DNA from: Microbacteriaceae bacterium PS02066
Lineage (GTDB): Bacteria > Actinomycetota > Actinomycetes > Actinomycetales > Microbacteriaceae
DNA length: 55,982 nucleotides
Reading direction: 5' to 3'
Assembly (NCBI GenBank): GCA_029959545.1
Contig: JASCPH010000016.1
Location: forward strand, 1-55,982
Positions 47,175 through 55,982 of the stretch are shown here, piece after piece. Each line of letters starts with the position of its first letter. Within the stretch, counting starts at the first letter, position 1. The translations under genes were made by a program, and so were the position numbers. The notes beneath the pieces were generated by a model. That model was given only the letters and a program-made list of their open reading frames with translations, had not been told where the DNA came from and did not search any database.

Positions 47175-48334
47175 GGGGATTCCTCGGCGATCACGTCGGG
47201 GGCTGCCGTTCTCGGGCGGCGCGCGGGCAGGAAGGTGACGACGAGGCAGGCGGCGACGCCGACCACGCCGAAGGCCACACCGATCCAGTACTGGCCGAAC
47301 CAGTCCTCACGGGTGGCGATGTACATGAGCAGGAAGGTGATCCCGATGATCGCCGTCCACGCGTAGAAGATCAGTACCGCATCGCGATCGGAGTGGCCCA
47401 TGTCGAGCATCCGGTGGTGCAGGTGCTTGCGATCGGGAGAGAACGGGGACTTGCCCGCCCGCATCCGACGGAGCACCGCAGAACCGAAGTCCAGCAGCGG
47501 CAGGATGACCACGGCCACGGGCAGCAGGATCGGGATGAACGCGCCCAGCAGCTGCGAGCGGCCGAGCTGATCGGGATCCAGCGCCGCCGGGGAGAGGTTG
47601 CCGGTGATCGACACGGCGGAGGTCGCCATGAGCAGCCCCAGCATGAGGGCGCCGGAGTCCCCCATGAACATCTTCGCGCGGTGCCAGTTGAAGGGCAGGA
47701 AGCCCGCGCATGCGCCGACGAGGACCACGGCGATGAACGAGGAAAGGTTGAAGTAGTTGTTGGACCCGATGTCGCGGGTGAGCACGTAGGCGTAGACGAA
47801 GAAGATCCCGTTCGCGATCAGGCACACCCCGGCCACCAGACCATCCAGCCCGTCGATGAAGTTGACCGCGTTCATCACGATCACGATCGAGAAGACCGTG
47901 AGAGCGATGCTCATCCAGCTCGAGCCGACCGTGACCCCGCCGATCGGCAGCGCGTAGATCTGGATGTTGCCGAACCACGCGACGATGCCCGCCGCGACGA
48001 ACTGGGCGCCGAGCTTGATCATCCAGTCGAGATCCCAGAGATCGTCGGCGATGCCGACCAGGACGATCAGCAGAGTCGCGGCGAGGATCGACAGCGTCGG
48101 CCACGGATTCGTCCAGAAGATCGCGAAGAAGGGGTTCGTCGATGAGATGGCGAACGCCGCGACCACGCCGAGGAACATCGCGATACCGCCCAGGCGCGGT
48201 GTCGGGCGGGTGTGGACGTCGCGTTCGCGGATGGCGGGATGCAGCTTGTACCGGATCGCGACGCGCCACACCGCCCACGACAGCGCCGCCGTGATGAGCG
48301 CCGTGATGACGGCGATCAGCAGGTATTGCTTCAC
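47171..48334 (-). CDS. wecA: WecA-type undecaprenyl-phosphate GlcNAc-1-phosphate transferase
   Basis: A 387-residue polytopic enzyme of the MraY/WecA family that loads a sugar-1-phosphate on undecaprenyl phosphate, the first step in making secondary wall polymers. It has about 11 helices and the cytoplasmic motifs RPTPRLGG, ADDLWDLDW, NAVNFIDGLDGLVAG, KMFMGDSGALMLG and the HLHHR loop (RKHLHHRMLDMGHS). The last is typical of the WecA side of the family. The GTG start at 48332-48334 overlaps the tsaC stop codon (GTGA). Confidence 0.93.
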   Translation of the reverse strand: MKQYLLIAVITALITAALSWAVWRVAIRYKLHPAIRERDVHTRPTPRLGGIAMFLGVVAAFAISSTNPFFAIFWTNPWPTLSILAATLLIVLVGIADDLWDLDWMIKLGAQFVAAGIVAWFGNIQIYALPIGGVTVGSSWMSIALTVFSIVIVMNAVNFIDGLDGLVAGVCLIANGIFFVYAYVLTRDIGSNNYFNLSSFIAVVLVGACAGFLPFNWHRAKMFMGDSGALMLGLLMATSAVSITGNLSPAALDPDQLGRSQLLGAFIPILLPVAVVILPLLDFGSAVLRRMRAGKSPFSPDRKHLHHRMLDMGHSDRDAVLIFYAWTAIIGITFLLMYIATREDWFGQYWIGVAFGVVGVAACLVVTFLPARRPRTAAPDVIAEESP

Positions 48335-49023
48335 GCGGAGTCGCCCGCGCCCTCATCCGGCTCCGGCTCGAGTCGGTCGCCCAGCATCTCCAGGATCTCG
48401 GACCGCTCGACAGCGCCGTAGCGGAGGATGCGGGCCTGCCCCGTGCCCCCGAACGCGAGCGGCGTCGCGTCGAGGATCGTCGAGGGCACCCCGCGATCGC
48501 TCGCACCGTCGTCGAGATACACCGAGACGCTGTCGCCGAGCATTCCCAGCGCGGCGTGGGCGTCGACCGCGGCGGGCTTGCCGGTGAGATTCGCGCTCGA
48601 GACGGCCAGCGGGCCGGTCTCCTCGAGGAGCTCCAGCGCGAGCCGATGCGCGGGCATCCGCACGGCGACCGTGCCTAGGGTCTCCCCCAGATCCCACGAC
48701 AGCGAGGGCTGAGCGGGCAGGACGACGGTGAGCCCACCGGGCCAGTGCGCCTCGACGAGCCGCTCGATGGGCTCCGGCAGGTCGCTCACGAGCGCACGCA
48801 CGGTCGACAGACCCGCGACGAGCACGGGCGGCGGCTGTTGGCGTCCGCGGCCCTTGGCTGCGAGCAGCGCCGCGACGGCAGCGGGGCTGAACGCGTCGGC
48901 GGCGACGCCGTAGACGGTGTCGGTGGGCATGACGACCAGCTCACCGCGCGCGATCGCCTGGCGGGCTGCACGCATACCGGCCAGCAGCTGCGACTCGTCG
49001 CGGCAGTCGTAGAGAGGGGACAT
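48331..49023 (-). CDS. tsaC: L-threonylcarbamoyladenylate synthase (TsaC/Sua5 family)
   Basis: A 230-residue YrdC-fold enzyme making threonylcarbamoyl-AMP for the t6A37 modification of ANN-decoding tRNAs. It has GELVVMPTDTVYGVAADA near residue 28, LPEPIERLVEAHWPGGLTVVLPA, GTVAVRMPAHRLA and the SSANLTGKPA motif. It lacks the Sua5 C-terminal domain. The ATG at 49021-49023 lies 9 nt after a TAGAAT -10, implying a leader of only a few nucleotides. Coupled to wecA by a GTGA overlap. Confidence 0.94.
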   Translation of the reverse strand: MSPLYDCRDESQLLAGMRAARQAIARGELVVMPTDTVYGVAADAFSPAAVAALLAAKGRGRQQPPPVLVAGLSTVRALVSDLPEPIERLVEAHWPGGLTVVLPAQPSLSWDLGETLGTVAVRMPAHRLALELLEETGPLAVSSANLTGKPAAVDAHAALGMLGDSVSVYLDDGASDRGVPSTILDATPLAFGGTGQARILRYGAVERSEILEMLGDRLEPEPDEGAGDSA

Positions 49024-49032
49024 GTCGGCTCC

Positions 49033-49038
49033 ATTCTA
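49033..49038 (-). promoter_or_regulatory. -10 element of the tsaC-wecA-atpI (ATP synthase) transcript
   Basis: TAGAAT on the minus strand, 9 nt before the tsaC start codon. It is the best candidate promoter for the coupled tsaC-wecA-atpI genes and possibly the ATP synthase genes behind them. Confidence 0.5.
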
Positions 49039-49089
49039 CGTGTGAGGTGGCCGCCGACCGGGGCGCTGGGCGGCTCTCACGTCGCGGGA

Positions 49090-49995
49090 TCAGGGTCGGA
49101 TGGCGGTGGTGGCCCGGTCACGCAGTGTGAGGTCGGGGTGCGTCGCGGCCGATCGCCATCCCGCCGCGGTGAGGACCTCGCGGACGGGCGCTCCCTGCAC
49201 CTCGGCGTGCTCGATGATGATCGTGCCTCCGGGGTGCAGCAGCCGCAGCCCGACGCGGGCGAGCACACGCACGACGTCGAGGCCGTCCTCACCGCCGTAC
49301 AGCGCCTGCGGCGGATCGTAGAGGCGCACCTCCGGGTCGCGCGGAATCGCCTGCGCGGGGACGTACGGCGGGTTCGACACCAGAACGGAGACGCTCCGAT
49401 CCAGTTCGGCGAACGCGTGCGCCAGATCGGCGAAGACGAGCCGAGCGTTCGGCGCGTTCACGCGGGCGAAGTTCTCCTTGGCCCAGATGAAGGCGTCGAC
49501 GGAGTTCTCCGCGGCATGCACCCGTGCGTGCGGGACCTCGGTCGCCATCGCCAGCGCGATCGCGCCGGAACCCGTTCCGAGATCGACCGCGACCGGCTCG
49601 GGCGATGCGCTGGCACGCAGTGCGTCGATGGCCAGCTGGGCGACCATCTCGGTCTCGGGGCGCGGCACGAACACGCCGGGCCCCACGGAGAGCTCCAGAT
49701 GCCGGAACGGCGCCACACCCGTCAGATGCTGCAACGGCTCGCGTGCCGCACGGCGCTCGACGAGGCGCATGAGGCGCTCGAGCGCGCCGGTGTCGATGTC
49801 GGCCGCGCGGATGGCGGCGGCCTGCACCTCGCCGCGCCCGACTCCCAGCACGTGGGCGACGAGCAGCTCCGCATCGACGCGCGGGTCGACGATGCCGGCG
49901 CGCGCGAAGCGCGCCGAGACGTCGCCGAGGACGACGTCGATCCGCGAGGTCGCAGGCGCGTGGACGTGCTGATCGGAAGGCGTGGAAGGGCACAT
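49090..49995 (-). CDS. prmC: Peptide chain release factor N5-glutamine methyltransferase
   Basis: A 301-residue SAM methyltransferase that methylates the GGQ glutamine of RF1 and RF2. Its substrate RF1 is encoded at 53122-54213. The N-terminal helical substrate-binding domain is about 1-90. The SAM motif is [17 protein letters not shown] (about 130) and the catalytic motif is [11 protein letters not shown] (about 205), with [19 protein letters not shown] between them. The ATG at 49993-49995 has TAGGCT 10 nt upstream, giving an almost leaderless mRNA. The 66 nt between it and tsaC hold the tsaC promoter. Confidence 0.93.
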   Translation of the reverse strand: MCPSTPSDQHVHAPATSRIDVVLGDVSARFARAGIVDPRVDAELLVAHVLGVGRGEVQAAAIRAADIDTGALERLMRLVERRAAREPLQHLTGVAPFRHLELSVGPGVFVPRPETEMVAQLAIDALRASASPEPVAVDLGTGSGAIALAMATEVPHARVHAAENSVDAFIWAKENFARVNAPNARLVFADLAHAFAELDRSVSVLVSNPPYVPAQAIPRDPEVRLYDPPQALYGGEDGLDVVRVLARVGLRLLHPGGTIIIEHAEVQGAPVREVLTAAGWRSAATHPDLTLRDRATTAIRP

Positions 49996-50005
49996 GAGCC
50001 CGCCC

Positions 50006-50011
50006 AGCCTA
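50006..50011 (-). promoter_or_regulatory. -10 element of prmC
   Basis: TAGGCT on the minus strand, 10 nt before the prmC ATG. An opposing TAGGCT for cysK lies at 50052-50057, so the two promoters stand back to back. Confidence 0.45.
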
Positions 50012-50051
50012 CCCGCTGCGTCATACTCGGCCTTCGGCGGGATTGCTCCCC

Positions 50052-50057
50052 TAGGCT
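50052..50057 (+). promoter_or_regulatory. Candidate -10 of the cysK-cysE operon
   Basis: TAGGCT, about 36 nt before the cysK ATG, giving a leader of roughly 29 nt with a GAAAGG element. Confidence 0.45.
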
Positions 50058-50092
50058 GGGCGCACCTCGTCCCCGACTCGAAAGGTCGCGTC

Positions 50093-51031
50093 ATGCCCGG
50101 CATCCACTCCGACATCACCTCCGCGTTCGGCGAGACGCCTCTCGTGCGTCTGAACCGCGTGACGGAGGGCGTCGACGGCGTCGTCCTGGCCAAGCTCGAG
50201 TTCTACAACCCCGCGTCCAGCGTGAAGGACCGCCTCGGAATCGCGATCGTCGACGCGGCGGAGGCATCCGGCGAACTCAAGCCGGGCGGAACGATCGTCG
50301 AGTCCACGAGCGGCAACACGGGCATCGCCCTCGCGATGGTGGGAGCCGCCCGCGGTTACCGCGTCATCCTCACCATGCCCGCCTCGATGTCGAAGGAGCG
50401 CCGCATCCTCCTCAAGGCCTTCGGCGCCGAACTCGTGCTCACCGACCCCACGAAGGGCATGTCGTTCGCGGTCGACGAAGCCAAGCGCATCGTCGCCGAG
50501 ACCCCCGGTGCCGTCTGGGCCCGCCAGTTCGAGAACGAGGCGAACCCCGCCATCCACCGCCGCACCACGGCCGAGGAGATCCTGCGCGACACCGACGGCA
50601 AGGTCGACTACTTCGTCGCGGGCATCGGCACGGGCGGCACGATCACGGGTGTCGGCGAAGTGCTCAAGGAGCGCGTGCCGGGCGTGAAGATCGTCGCCGT
50701 CGAGCCCGCCGACTCCCCCATCCTCACCAAGGGACACCCGGGACCCCACAAGATCCAGGGCATCGGGCCGAACTTCGTCCCCGCCATCCTCAACCGCGAC
50801 ATCATCGACGAGGTCATCGACGTCGAATTCGATGACGCGATCCGCGTGGCTCGCGAGACCGCAGCCAAGGACGGCGTGCTCGTGGGCATGTCCAGCGGCG
50901 CCGCGATCTGGGCGGCCCTCCAGATCGCCGCACGCCCCGAAGCCGCCGGCAAGAACATCGTCGTCATCATCCCGTCCGCGGGCGAGCGCTACCTCACCAC
51001 GGCGCTGTTCGAAGACCTCCGCGAGGACTGA
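50093..51031 (+). CDS. cysK: Cysteine synthase A (O-acetylserine sulfhydrylase)
   Basis: A 312-residue PLP enzyme that makes cysteine from O-acetylserine and sulfide. The PLP lysine lies in [12 protein letters not shown] (about residue 44), the substrate loop is [12 protein letters not shown], the phosphate-binding loop is [12 protein letters not shown], and SSGAA lies near the C-terminus. It opens [19 protein letters not shown]. The ATG at 50093 is at the family start, with GAAAGG upstream. Its stop codon shares one base with the cysE ATG (TGATG), which couples the two partners of the cysteine synthase complex. Confidence 0.95.
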   Translation: MPGIHSDITSAFGETPLVRLNRVTEGVDGVVLAKLEFYNPASSVKDRLGIAIVDAAEASGELKPGGTIVESTSGNTGIALAMVGAARGYRVILTMPASMSKERRILLKAFGAELVLTDPTKGMSFAVDEAKRIVAETPGAVWARQFENEANPAIHRRTTAEEILRDTDGKVDYFVAGIGTGGTITGVGEVLKERVPGVKIVAVEPADSPILTKGHPGPHKIQGIGPNFVPAILNRDIIDEVIDVEFDDAIRVARETAAKDGVLVGMSSGAAIWAALQIAARPEAAGKNIVVIIPSAGERYLTTALFEDLRED

Positions 51032-51606
51032 TGCCGGTCGCCGTGGTTCGCCGCATCCGGGAGGACATCGCCGCCGCCCGGATGCGCGACCCCGCCGCGC
51101 GCGGCGGGGTGGAGATCGCCCTGCTGTACCCCGGACTCCACGCGATCTGGGCGCATCGCGTCTGGCACGCGCTGTGGCGCCGACGACTGCGCTTCGTCGC
51201 ACGGGCGGGCTCGCAGCTCACGCGATGGCTCACGGGTATCGAGATCCACCCCGGCGCGCGGATCGGACGCCGCTTCTTCATCGATCACGGCATGGGTGTC
51301 GTGATCGGCGAGACGGCGGAGGTCGGTGACGACGTCATGCTCTACCACGGCGTCACCCTCGGCGGCCGCCAACGCGAAGGGGGAAAGCGGCACCCGACCC
51401 TCGGCGACGGTGTCGCGGTCGGCGCCGGCGCCAAGATCCTGGGGCCCGTGCACATCGGCGCGCACAGCGTCGTCGGAGCCAACGCCGTGGTCACCCGCGA
51501 CGCCCCCGCCGACAGCGTGCTGGTGGGTGTACCGGCGAAGGCGCGGCCGCGGGGGCGCGGCGAAGACACCCGTGCGCTGCTGACCGCCCCCGAGTACTCG
51601 ATCTGA
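51031..51606 (+). CDS. cysE: Serine O-acetyltransferase
   Basis: A 191-residue hexapeptide-repeat acetyltransferase that makes O-acetylserine from serine and acetyl-CoA. The left-handed beta helix contains [44 protein letters not shown], with catalytic His and Asp in the DHG segment. It is the short bacterial form, with a shorter N-terminal helical domain than E. coli CysE. It ends EYSI; a C-terminal Ile is the residue that inserts into the CysK active site, so the complex probably forms. Coupled to cysK. Confidence 0.95.
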   Translation: MPVAVVRRIREDIAAARMRDPAARGGVEIALLYPGLHAIWAHRVWHALWRRRLRFVARAGSQLTRWLTGIEIHPGARIGRRFFIDHGMGVVIGETAEVGDDVMLYHGVTLGGRQREGGKRHPTLGDGVAVGAGAKILGPVHIGAHSVVGANAVVTRDAPADSVLVGVPAKARPRGRGEDTRALLTAPEYSI

Positions 51607-51701
51607 CCCACGACGTCCGCACGGCCCACTCGGACCTCGGCGCCGCATCCGCACCGCCGGGGCCCTCCCGCACCGCCGGTCGTGCACGCGTGGCGGCACC
51701 G

Positions 51702-51707
51702 TACGCT
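51702..51707 (+). promoter_or_regulatory. Leaderless -10 element of the amidase gene
   Basis: TACGCT, then CGGAGG and the ATG at 51714. The GGAGG abuts the start codon, so it cannot act as a normal Shine-Dalgarno. The layout is nearly identical to the asparaginase promoter at 30313. Confidence 0.6.
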
Positions 51708-51713
51708 CGGAGG

Positions 51714-53111
51714 ATGACCGAGCTGCACGAGCTGTCCCTCGTCGAGCTGGCGCGGATGCTGCAGGACGACGAACTGGGCCCGCTCGATCCCACTCGGCAC
51801 TACCTGTCGCGCATCGCCGCGCGCGCGCATCTGGGTGCGTTCGCCGAGATCACCGCCGACGCCGCGCTCGAGCGCGCGCATCAGCTCTCACGGGCCACGG
51901 TGCACGGCCCTCTCTACGGGGTCCCCCACGCGGATAAGGACCTCGTGGCGCGCGCGGGCGTGCCGACACGGTACGGCTCCCGCGCACGCGCGGATCACGT
52001 CCCGGGCGTGTCCGATCCGCTGGCTGTCGCCCTCGATGCCGCGGGCGCCGTGAACGTCGGCAAGACGGCGACGAGCGAGTTCGGCCTCACCGGCCATACG
52101 GAGCCTCGGATCGGGTCACCGGCGCGCGATCCCTGGAATCCGGCGAACGGCGCCGGCGGCTCGAGCGGCGGCGCGGCGGTCGCCGTGTCCGCGGGTCTGC
52201 TGCCCGCCGCCGTGGGCTCGGACGGCGGCGGCTCGATCCGCATCCCCGCGGCGACGGTCGGCGTCGTGGGTCTGAAGCCCTCCCGGGGTCGTCTGCCGAT
52301 CGGCTCGGGTCTGGACTCGCCCGACCAGCTCGCGGTGACGGGGCCTCTCGCGCGCAGCGTCGCCGATGCCGCCTTCCTGTTCGACGTGCTGGCGCAGCTC
52401 GCGCCGTACCCGTACGCGACCGCGGCGCCCGCATCAGGCAGTCTCCTCGACGCCGTGCGACGCGCAGCGCAGACCTCACGCATCGGGGTCACGACCGTCT
52501 CCCCGTGGGACGACGACGAGGACATCCGCCTGGACCCCGATGCGCGCGAGGCCGTCGCGCGAGCCGCGACCTGGCTCGCCGGCGACGGACACGCCCTCGA
52601 GGACGCACCGTGGCGCCCGCGAGGCTACGCCGCCATGTTCCGCCGACTGTGGCGAGTCAGCGCGGCGCGGATCCCGCTGTCGGACACGGACAGCGATCTC
52701 GTCGAACCGCTGACCGCGTGGCTGGTGCAGCAGGGGCGCGGACTGTCGGGCATCGAGACGCTGGAGACGCTGAGCGCCGCGCGGGCGTTCGAACGTCAGA
52801 CCGTCGCCGCTTTCGCGCCGTACGACGCGGTCCTCATGCCCGCCCTCGCGCAGTCGCCGCGCCCGGTGGGCTGGTACGACGGACATGACCCGCTGCGCAC
52901 CTTCGCACTCCAGGTGGAGTACGCGCCCTACTCGAGCTTCGTCAACGTCGCGGGGCTGCCCGCGGTGACACTGCCGGTGACCGCCACCGCATCGGGGCAT
53001 CCGGTGTCGGTGCAGCTCGTCGGTCGCCCCGGCGGCGAAGCGACGCTCCTGTCGCTCGCGGCTCAGCTCGAGGACCGCCGCGGCGCGCTGCCGCATCCAC
53101 CCGTCTGGTGA
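51714..53111 (+). CDS. Amidase-signature family hydrolase
   Basis: A 465-residue amidase with the Ser-cisSer-Lys triad: Lys75 (PHADKDLVAR), Ser150 (GAGGSSGGAAVAVSAG) and nucleophile Ser174 (GSDGGGSIRIPAA). The closest relatives are likely general amidases or GatA-like enzymes. No gatB or gatC is near and the length is slightly below GatA, so it is more likely a stand-alone small-amide hydrolase; the substrate is unknown. It reads convergently with prfA, 10 bp apart, and sits in the position that breaks the prfA-prmC pairing. Confidence 0.85.
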   Translation: MTELHELSLVELARMLQDDELGPLDPTRHYLSRIAARAHLGAFAEITADAALERAHQLSRATVHGPLYGVPHADKDLVARAGVPTRYGSRARADHVPGVSDPLAVALDAAGAVNVGKTATSEFGLTGHTEPRIGSPARDPWNPANGAGGSSGGAAVAVSAGLLPAAVGSDGGGSIRIPAATVGVVGLKPSRGRLPIGSGLDSPDQLAVTGPLARSVADAAFLFDVLAQLAPYPYATAAPASGSLLDAVRRAAQTSRIGVTTVSPWDDDEDIRLDPDAREAVARAATWLAGDGHALEDAPWRPRGYAAMFRRLWRVSAARIPLSDTDSDLVEPLTAWLVQQGRGLSGIETLETLSAARAFERQTVAAFAPYDAVLMPALAQSPRPVGWYDGHDPLRTFALQVEYAPYSSFVNVAGLPAVTLPVTATASGHPVSVQLVGRPGGEATLLSLAAQLEDRRGALPHPPVW

Positions 53112-53121
53112 CGCAGAGGGC

Positions 53122-54213
53122 TCACTCTCCCGCGAGCGCCGCCAGTCGCGCCTCTTCGTCCGCTGCGATGGCGGAGTCGATGATCGGTCCCAGCGCACCG
53201 TCCATGACCTGGTCGAGGTTGTACGCCTTGTAGCCGGTGCGGTGGTCGGCGATGCGGTTCTCGGGGAAGTTGTACGTGCGGATGCGTTCGGAGCGGTCCA
53301 TGCCGCGGATCTGCGAGCGTCGCGCATCGGATGCGGCGGCGTCCCGCTCCTCCTGCTGCTTGGCGAGCAGGCGGGCGCGCAGCACCCGCATCGCCGCCTC
53401 GCGGTTCTGCAGCTGGCTCTTCTCGTTCTGCATCGAGACGACGATGCCCGTGGGCACGTGCGTGATGCGAACAGCCGAGTCGGTCGTGTTGACCGACTGT
53501 CCGCCCGGGCCTGAGGAACGGAAGACGTCGATCTTCAGATCGTTCTGATCGATCTGGATCTCCTCCGGCTCATCGACCTCGGGGAAGACGAGAACGCCGG
53601 TCGTCGAGGTGTGGATGCGGCCCTGCGATTCGGTGGCCGGGACCCGCTGCACGCGGTGCACACCGCCCTCGTACTTCAGGTGGGCCCACACACCGGCGGC
53701 GGGGTCGGTGCTGGAGCCCTTGATCGCCACCTGGACGTCCTTGTAGCCGCCCAGGTCCGATTCGTTGCGCTCGAGCAGCTCGGTCTTCCACCCCTGAGAT
53801 GCCGCGTACTGCATGTACATGCGCAGCAGGTCCGCCGCGAACAGTGCGCTCTCGGCACCGCCTTCCCCGGCTTTGATCTCCATGATCACATCGCGCGCGT
53901 CATCGGGATCGCGCGGGATGAGCAGGCGTCGCAACCGCTCCTGGGCCGCGTCGCGCTGCTCCTCGAGCGCGGGCACCTCGTCGGCGAACGCCGCATCCTC
54001 GCCCGCGAGCTCACGAGCCGCCGCCAGGTCGTCGACAGCACCCTGCCACGCCTCATACGCGTGGACGATGCGGGAGAGCTCGGCATAGCGCCGGTTCACC
54101 CGCTTCGCCCGCGCGGCGTCGGCGTGCACGGCCGGGTCGGAGAGTTCCTCCTGGACCGCCCTGTGCTCGTCGAGGAGTCCGCGGACGGACTCGAACATGC
54201 CGGAATCGGACAC
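53122..54213 (-). CDS. prfA: Peptide chain release factor 1
   Basis: A 363-residue class I release factor for UAA and UAG. The peptidyl-transferase motif is [20 protein letters not shown] (GGQ at about 240), and the stop-codon-recognition region lies in domain 2 (about 105-220, including the [22 protein letters not shown] segment). N-terminal helices follow the [22 protein letters not shown] opening. The GTG at 54211-54213 is given; the in-frame ATG five codons later (54196-54198) is possible, and neither has a strong Shine-Dalgarno. It follows rho by 11 nt, the usual actinobacterial order. Confidence 0.96.
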   Translation of the reverse strand: MSDSGMFESVRGLLDEHRAVQEELSDPAVHADAARAKRVNRRYAELSRIVHAYEAWQGAVDDLAAARELAGEDAAFADEVPALEEQRDAAQERLRRLLIPRDPDDARDVIMEIKAGEGGAESALFAADLLRMYMQYAASQGWKTELLERNESDLGGYKDVQVAIKGSSTDPAAGVWAHLKYEGGVHRVQRVPATESQGRIHTSTTGVLVFPEVDEPEEIQIDQNDLKIDVFRSSGPGGQSVNTTDSAVRITHVPTGIVVSMQNEKSQLQNREAAMRVLRARLLAKQQEERDAAASDARRSQIRGMDRSERIRTYNFPENRIADHRTGYKAYNLDQVMDGALGPIIDSAIAADEEARLAALAGE

Positions 54214-54224
54214 GGCCGACGGGA

Positions 54225-55982
54225 TCAGCGGATGTTGTTCTCGTGACCGTGCGAGTGCCCGCCCGAGGCCGGAGCCGGGATGGACTTCTGCATCTGCACG
54301 AGGAACTCGACGTTCGAGGACGTCTCCTTGAGCTTGCCCAGCACGACCTCGAGGGCCTGCTGCGGGTCGAGACCCGCCAACGCGCGCCGCAGCTTCCAGG
54401 TGATCTTCACCTCGTCCGCCGACAGCAGCATCTCTTCGCGACGCGTGCTCGACGCGTTGACGTCGACCGCGGGGAAGATGCGCTTGTCGGCGAGCTGACG
54501 GCTGAGCCGCAGCTCGCTGTTGCCGGTTCCCTTGAACTCCTCGAAGATGACGTCGTCCATCTTCGAGCCGGTCTCCACCAGCGCTGTCGCGAGGATCGTC
54601 AGCGAGCCGCCGTTCTCGATGTTGCGCGCGGCGCCGAAGAAGCGCTTGGGCGGATAGAGGGCCGCGGCGTCAACGCCGCCGGAGAGCACGCGACCGCTCG
54701 TCGGTGCCGACACGTTGTACGCACGGCCCAGGCGGGTGATCGAGTCGAGCAGCACGACGACGTCCCGGCCGAGCTCGACGAGACGCTTGGCGCGCTCGAT
54801 GGCGAGCTCGGCGACCGTGGTGTGGTCCTCGGCGGGGCGGTCGAAGGTCGAGGCGATGACCTCGCCCTTCACCGTGCGCTGCATGTCGGTGACCTCTTCG
54901 GGGCGCTCGTCGACGAGCACGACCATGAGGTGGACCTCGGGGTTGTTGTGGGCGATCGCGTTCGCGGTCTGCTGCAGCACGATCGTCTTACCCGCCTTGG
55001 GAGGCGCGACGATGAGACCGCGCTGACCCTTGCCGATGGGAGCGACGAGATCGATGATGCGCTGCGTCAGCTTCTCGGGGGCCGTCTCCAGGCGCAGACG
55101 CTCCTGCGGATAGAGCGGGGTGAGCTTGCCGAACTCGACGCGCTCGGCTGCATCCTCGACGGAGAGGCCGTTGATCGCGTCGACCTTGACCAGCGCGTTG
55201 TACTTCTGACGGCCCGACTGCTCGCCCTCGCGGGGCTGCTTGATCGCGCCGACGACCGCGTCGCCCTTGCGGAGGTTGTACTTCTTGACCTGGCCGAGCG
55301 AGACGTAGACGTCGCTGGCGCCCGGCAGGTAGCCGGTCGTACGCACGAAGGCGTAGTTGTCGAGCACGTCGAGCACGCCGGCGATCGGGATGAGGACGTC
55401 GTCCTCGCCGATCTCCGTCTCGAACTCGTCGTTCTGGCCCTGGCCCCGACGCTTGTTGCGCTGGCGACCGCGACCGGACTGCTGGTCGTCGTCCTCCGCG
55501 GCGGCGGGAGCGACGTTCTGACTCTGGTTCTGCTGGCCGTTCTGACCGTTCTGGCCTGCGGCGCCCTGCGCGTTCTCGCGACGGTTCCGGTTGCGGCTGC
55601 GGCTGCGGCTCCGGCTGCGGCTGCTCTGCTCGCCCTCGGCGTTCTGCTCGGCCTCGGCGCCGGATGCGTTCTCGCCCGAGGCGTCGGCGGCGGGTGCCGC
55701 GTCGGCTGCCTCGGCGGGCGCGGTCTCGGGCTCGGCCGGCGCGGCATCCGTCGATACGACCTCGGCGGCGGCTTCCGGAGCCACGGGCTCTGCAGCGGCT
55801 TCGGCCGTCTCAGCCGGGGCCTCTTCGGGGGCCGCAGCGGACTTGCGTGCGCGGCGCGGGGCCTTCTTGGCCGGCGCCTTCGCGGCGGCCGCTGCGTCGT
55901 CCGCGGCTTCGGCGGGTGCCTCGGCGGCCGGAGCCTCGGATGCCGCGGGCACCTGCTCGGCGACCTCGGCCGCATCCGCCGC
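54225..55982 (-). CDS. rho: Transcription termination factor Rho, C-terminal part (runs off the window)
   Basis: The last 585 residues of Rho, an RNA helicase that terminates transcription. From the window edge the protein has an Ala/Glu/Pro-rich acidic stretch, an Arg-Ser run ([15 protein letters not shown]), a Gln/Asn run ([14 protein letters not shown]) and an [13 protein letters not shown] patch. The RNA-binding domain follows ([39 protein letters not shown]), then the ATPase core with Walker [32 protein letters not shown] and the Q/R-loop region [18 protein letters not shown]. The tail is His-rich ([12 protein letters not shown]). The start lies beyond 55982. The GTG at 55950-55952 is internal. 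Confidence 0.95.
   Translation of the reverse strand, partial: AADAAEVAEQVPAASEAPAAEAPAEAADDAAAAAKAPAKKAPRRARKSAAAPEEAPAETAEAAAEPVAPEAAAEVVSTDAAPAEPETAPAEAADAAPAADASGENASGAEAEQNAEGEQSSRSRSRSRSRNRNRRENAQGAAGQNGQNGQQNQSQNVAPAAAEDDDQQSGRGRQRNKRRGQGQNDEFETEIGEDDVLIPIAGVLDVLDNYAFVRTTGYLPGASDVYVSLGQVKKYNLRKGDAVVGAIKQPREGEQSGRQKYNALVKVDAINGLSVEDAAERVEFGKLTPLYPQERLRLETAPEKLTQRIIDLVAPIGKGQRGLIVAPPKAGKTIVLQQTANAIAHNNPEVHLMVVLVDERPEEVTDMQRTVKGEVIASTFDRPAEDHTTVAELAIERAKRLVELGRDVVVLLDSITRLGRAYNVSAPTSGRVLSGGVDAAALYPPKRFFGAARNIENGGSLTILATALVETGSKMDDVIFEEFKGTGNSELRLSRQLADKRIFPAVDVNASSTRREEMLLSADEVKITWKLRRALAGLDPQQALEVVLGKLKETSSNVEFLVQMQKSIPAPASGGHSHGHENNIR

Noticed and set aside
51708..51713. CGGAGG before the amidase ATG (and GAGAGG before the asparaginase ATG) as Shine-Dalgarno sequences
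   Set aside because: They touch the start codon with no spacer, so they cannot pair with 16S rRNA while the ATG is in the P site; the leaderless -10 geometry explains these starts better.

Overview
The window is GC-rich chromosomal DNA from an actinobacterium, most likely Microbacteriaceae and probably Microbacterium or a close relative. The evidence is GTG-rich start codons, a gene order typical of Micrococcales (FKBP-dxr...rseP...ispG...proS...nusA-ylxR-infB, and rho-prfA...prmC-tsaC-wecA-atpIBEFHAGDC), a divergent MurE paralog, and many promoters of the form TANNNT - 6 nt - RTG that predict leaderless mRNAs. I see no tRNA, rRNA, CRISPR array, prophage or insertion sequence. The assignment is inferred from protein families and order, not from a database search.

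Layout. 1-7024: minus-strand information-processing genes (infB 5' part, ylxR, nusA, proS), with a membrane-fused lipase, a DUF1206 protein and a GPR1/FUN34/YaaH protein between nusA and proS. 7025-10470: a GntR regulator with ACC deaminase, then ispG. 10471-12589: a textbook tryptophan attenuator (an 11-residue leader peptide with tandem Trp codons, alternative hairpins and a terminator) in front of a PhzE/TrpEG-like fused synthase. 12596-20116: rseP, a MurE-like ligase, pyruvate formate-lyase with its activase, and dxr. 20121-21978: an FKBP lipoprotein and a PlsC acyltransferase.

22075-29736 is a glycerol/dihydroxyacetone module: dhaK-dhaL-dhaM, a SorC-type regulator reading the other way, then glpD, glpF and glpK. 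Glycerol enters by GlpF, is phosphorylated by GlpK and oxidised by GlpD. Dihydroxyacetone is phosphorylated by DhaKL using phosphate relayed by the EIIA-HPr fusion DhaM. Both routes give DHAP. A perfect inverted repeat between the regulator and glpD is the obvious operator candidate.

29804-39627: an OsmC-like protein and an L-asparaginase from interlocked divergent promoters; an APC permease with a saccharopine-dehydrogenase-like enzyme; a two-ATPase EccC-like FtsK/SpoIIIE protein behind a PP2C phosphatase and a DUF5684 protein; and YaaA. 39692-48334: the complete F1Fo ATP synthase operon with atpI and wecA. 48331-55982: tsaC, prmC, a cysK-cysE operon, an amidase, prfA and the 3' part of rho.

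Two themes run through the window. First, a minus-strand backbone in an ancient order is interrupted at nearly every junction by mostly plus-strand accessory genes, and the separated backbone genes each show their own promoter-like element close to the start codon. Second, leaderless initiation looks common: about ten genes have a TANNNT-like hexamer ending 6 or 7 nt before the start codon and lack a usable Shine-Dalgarno sequence.
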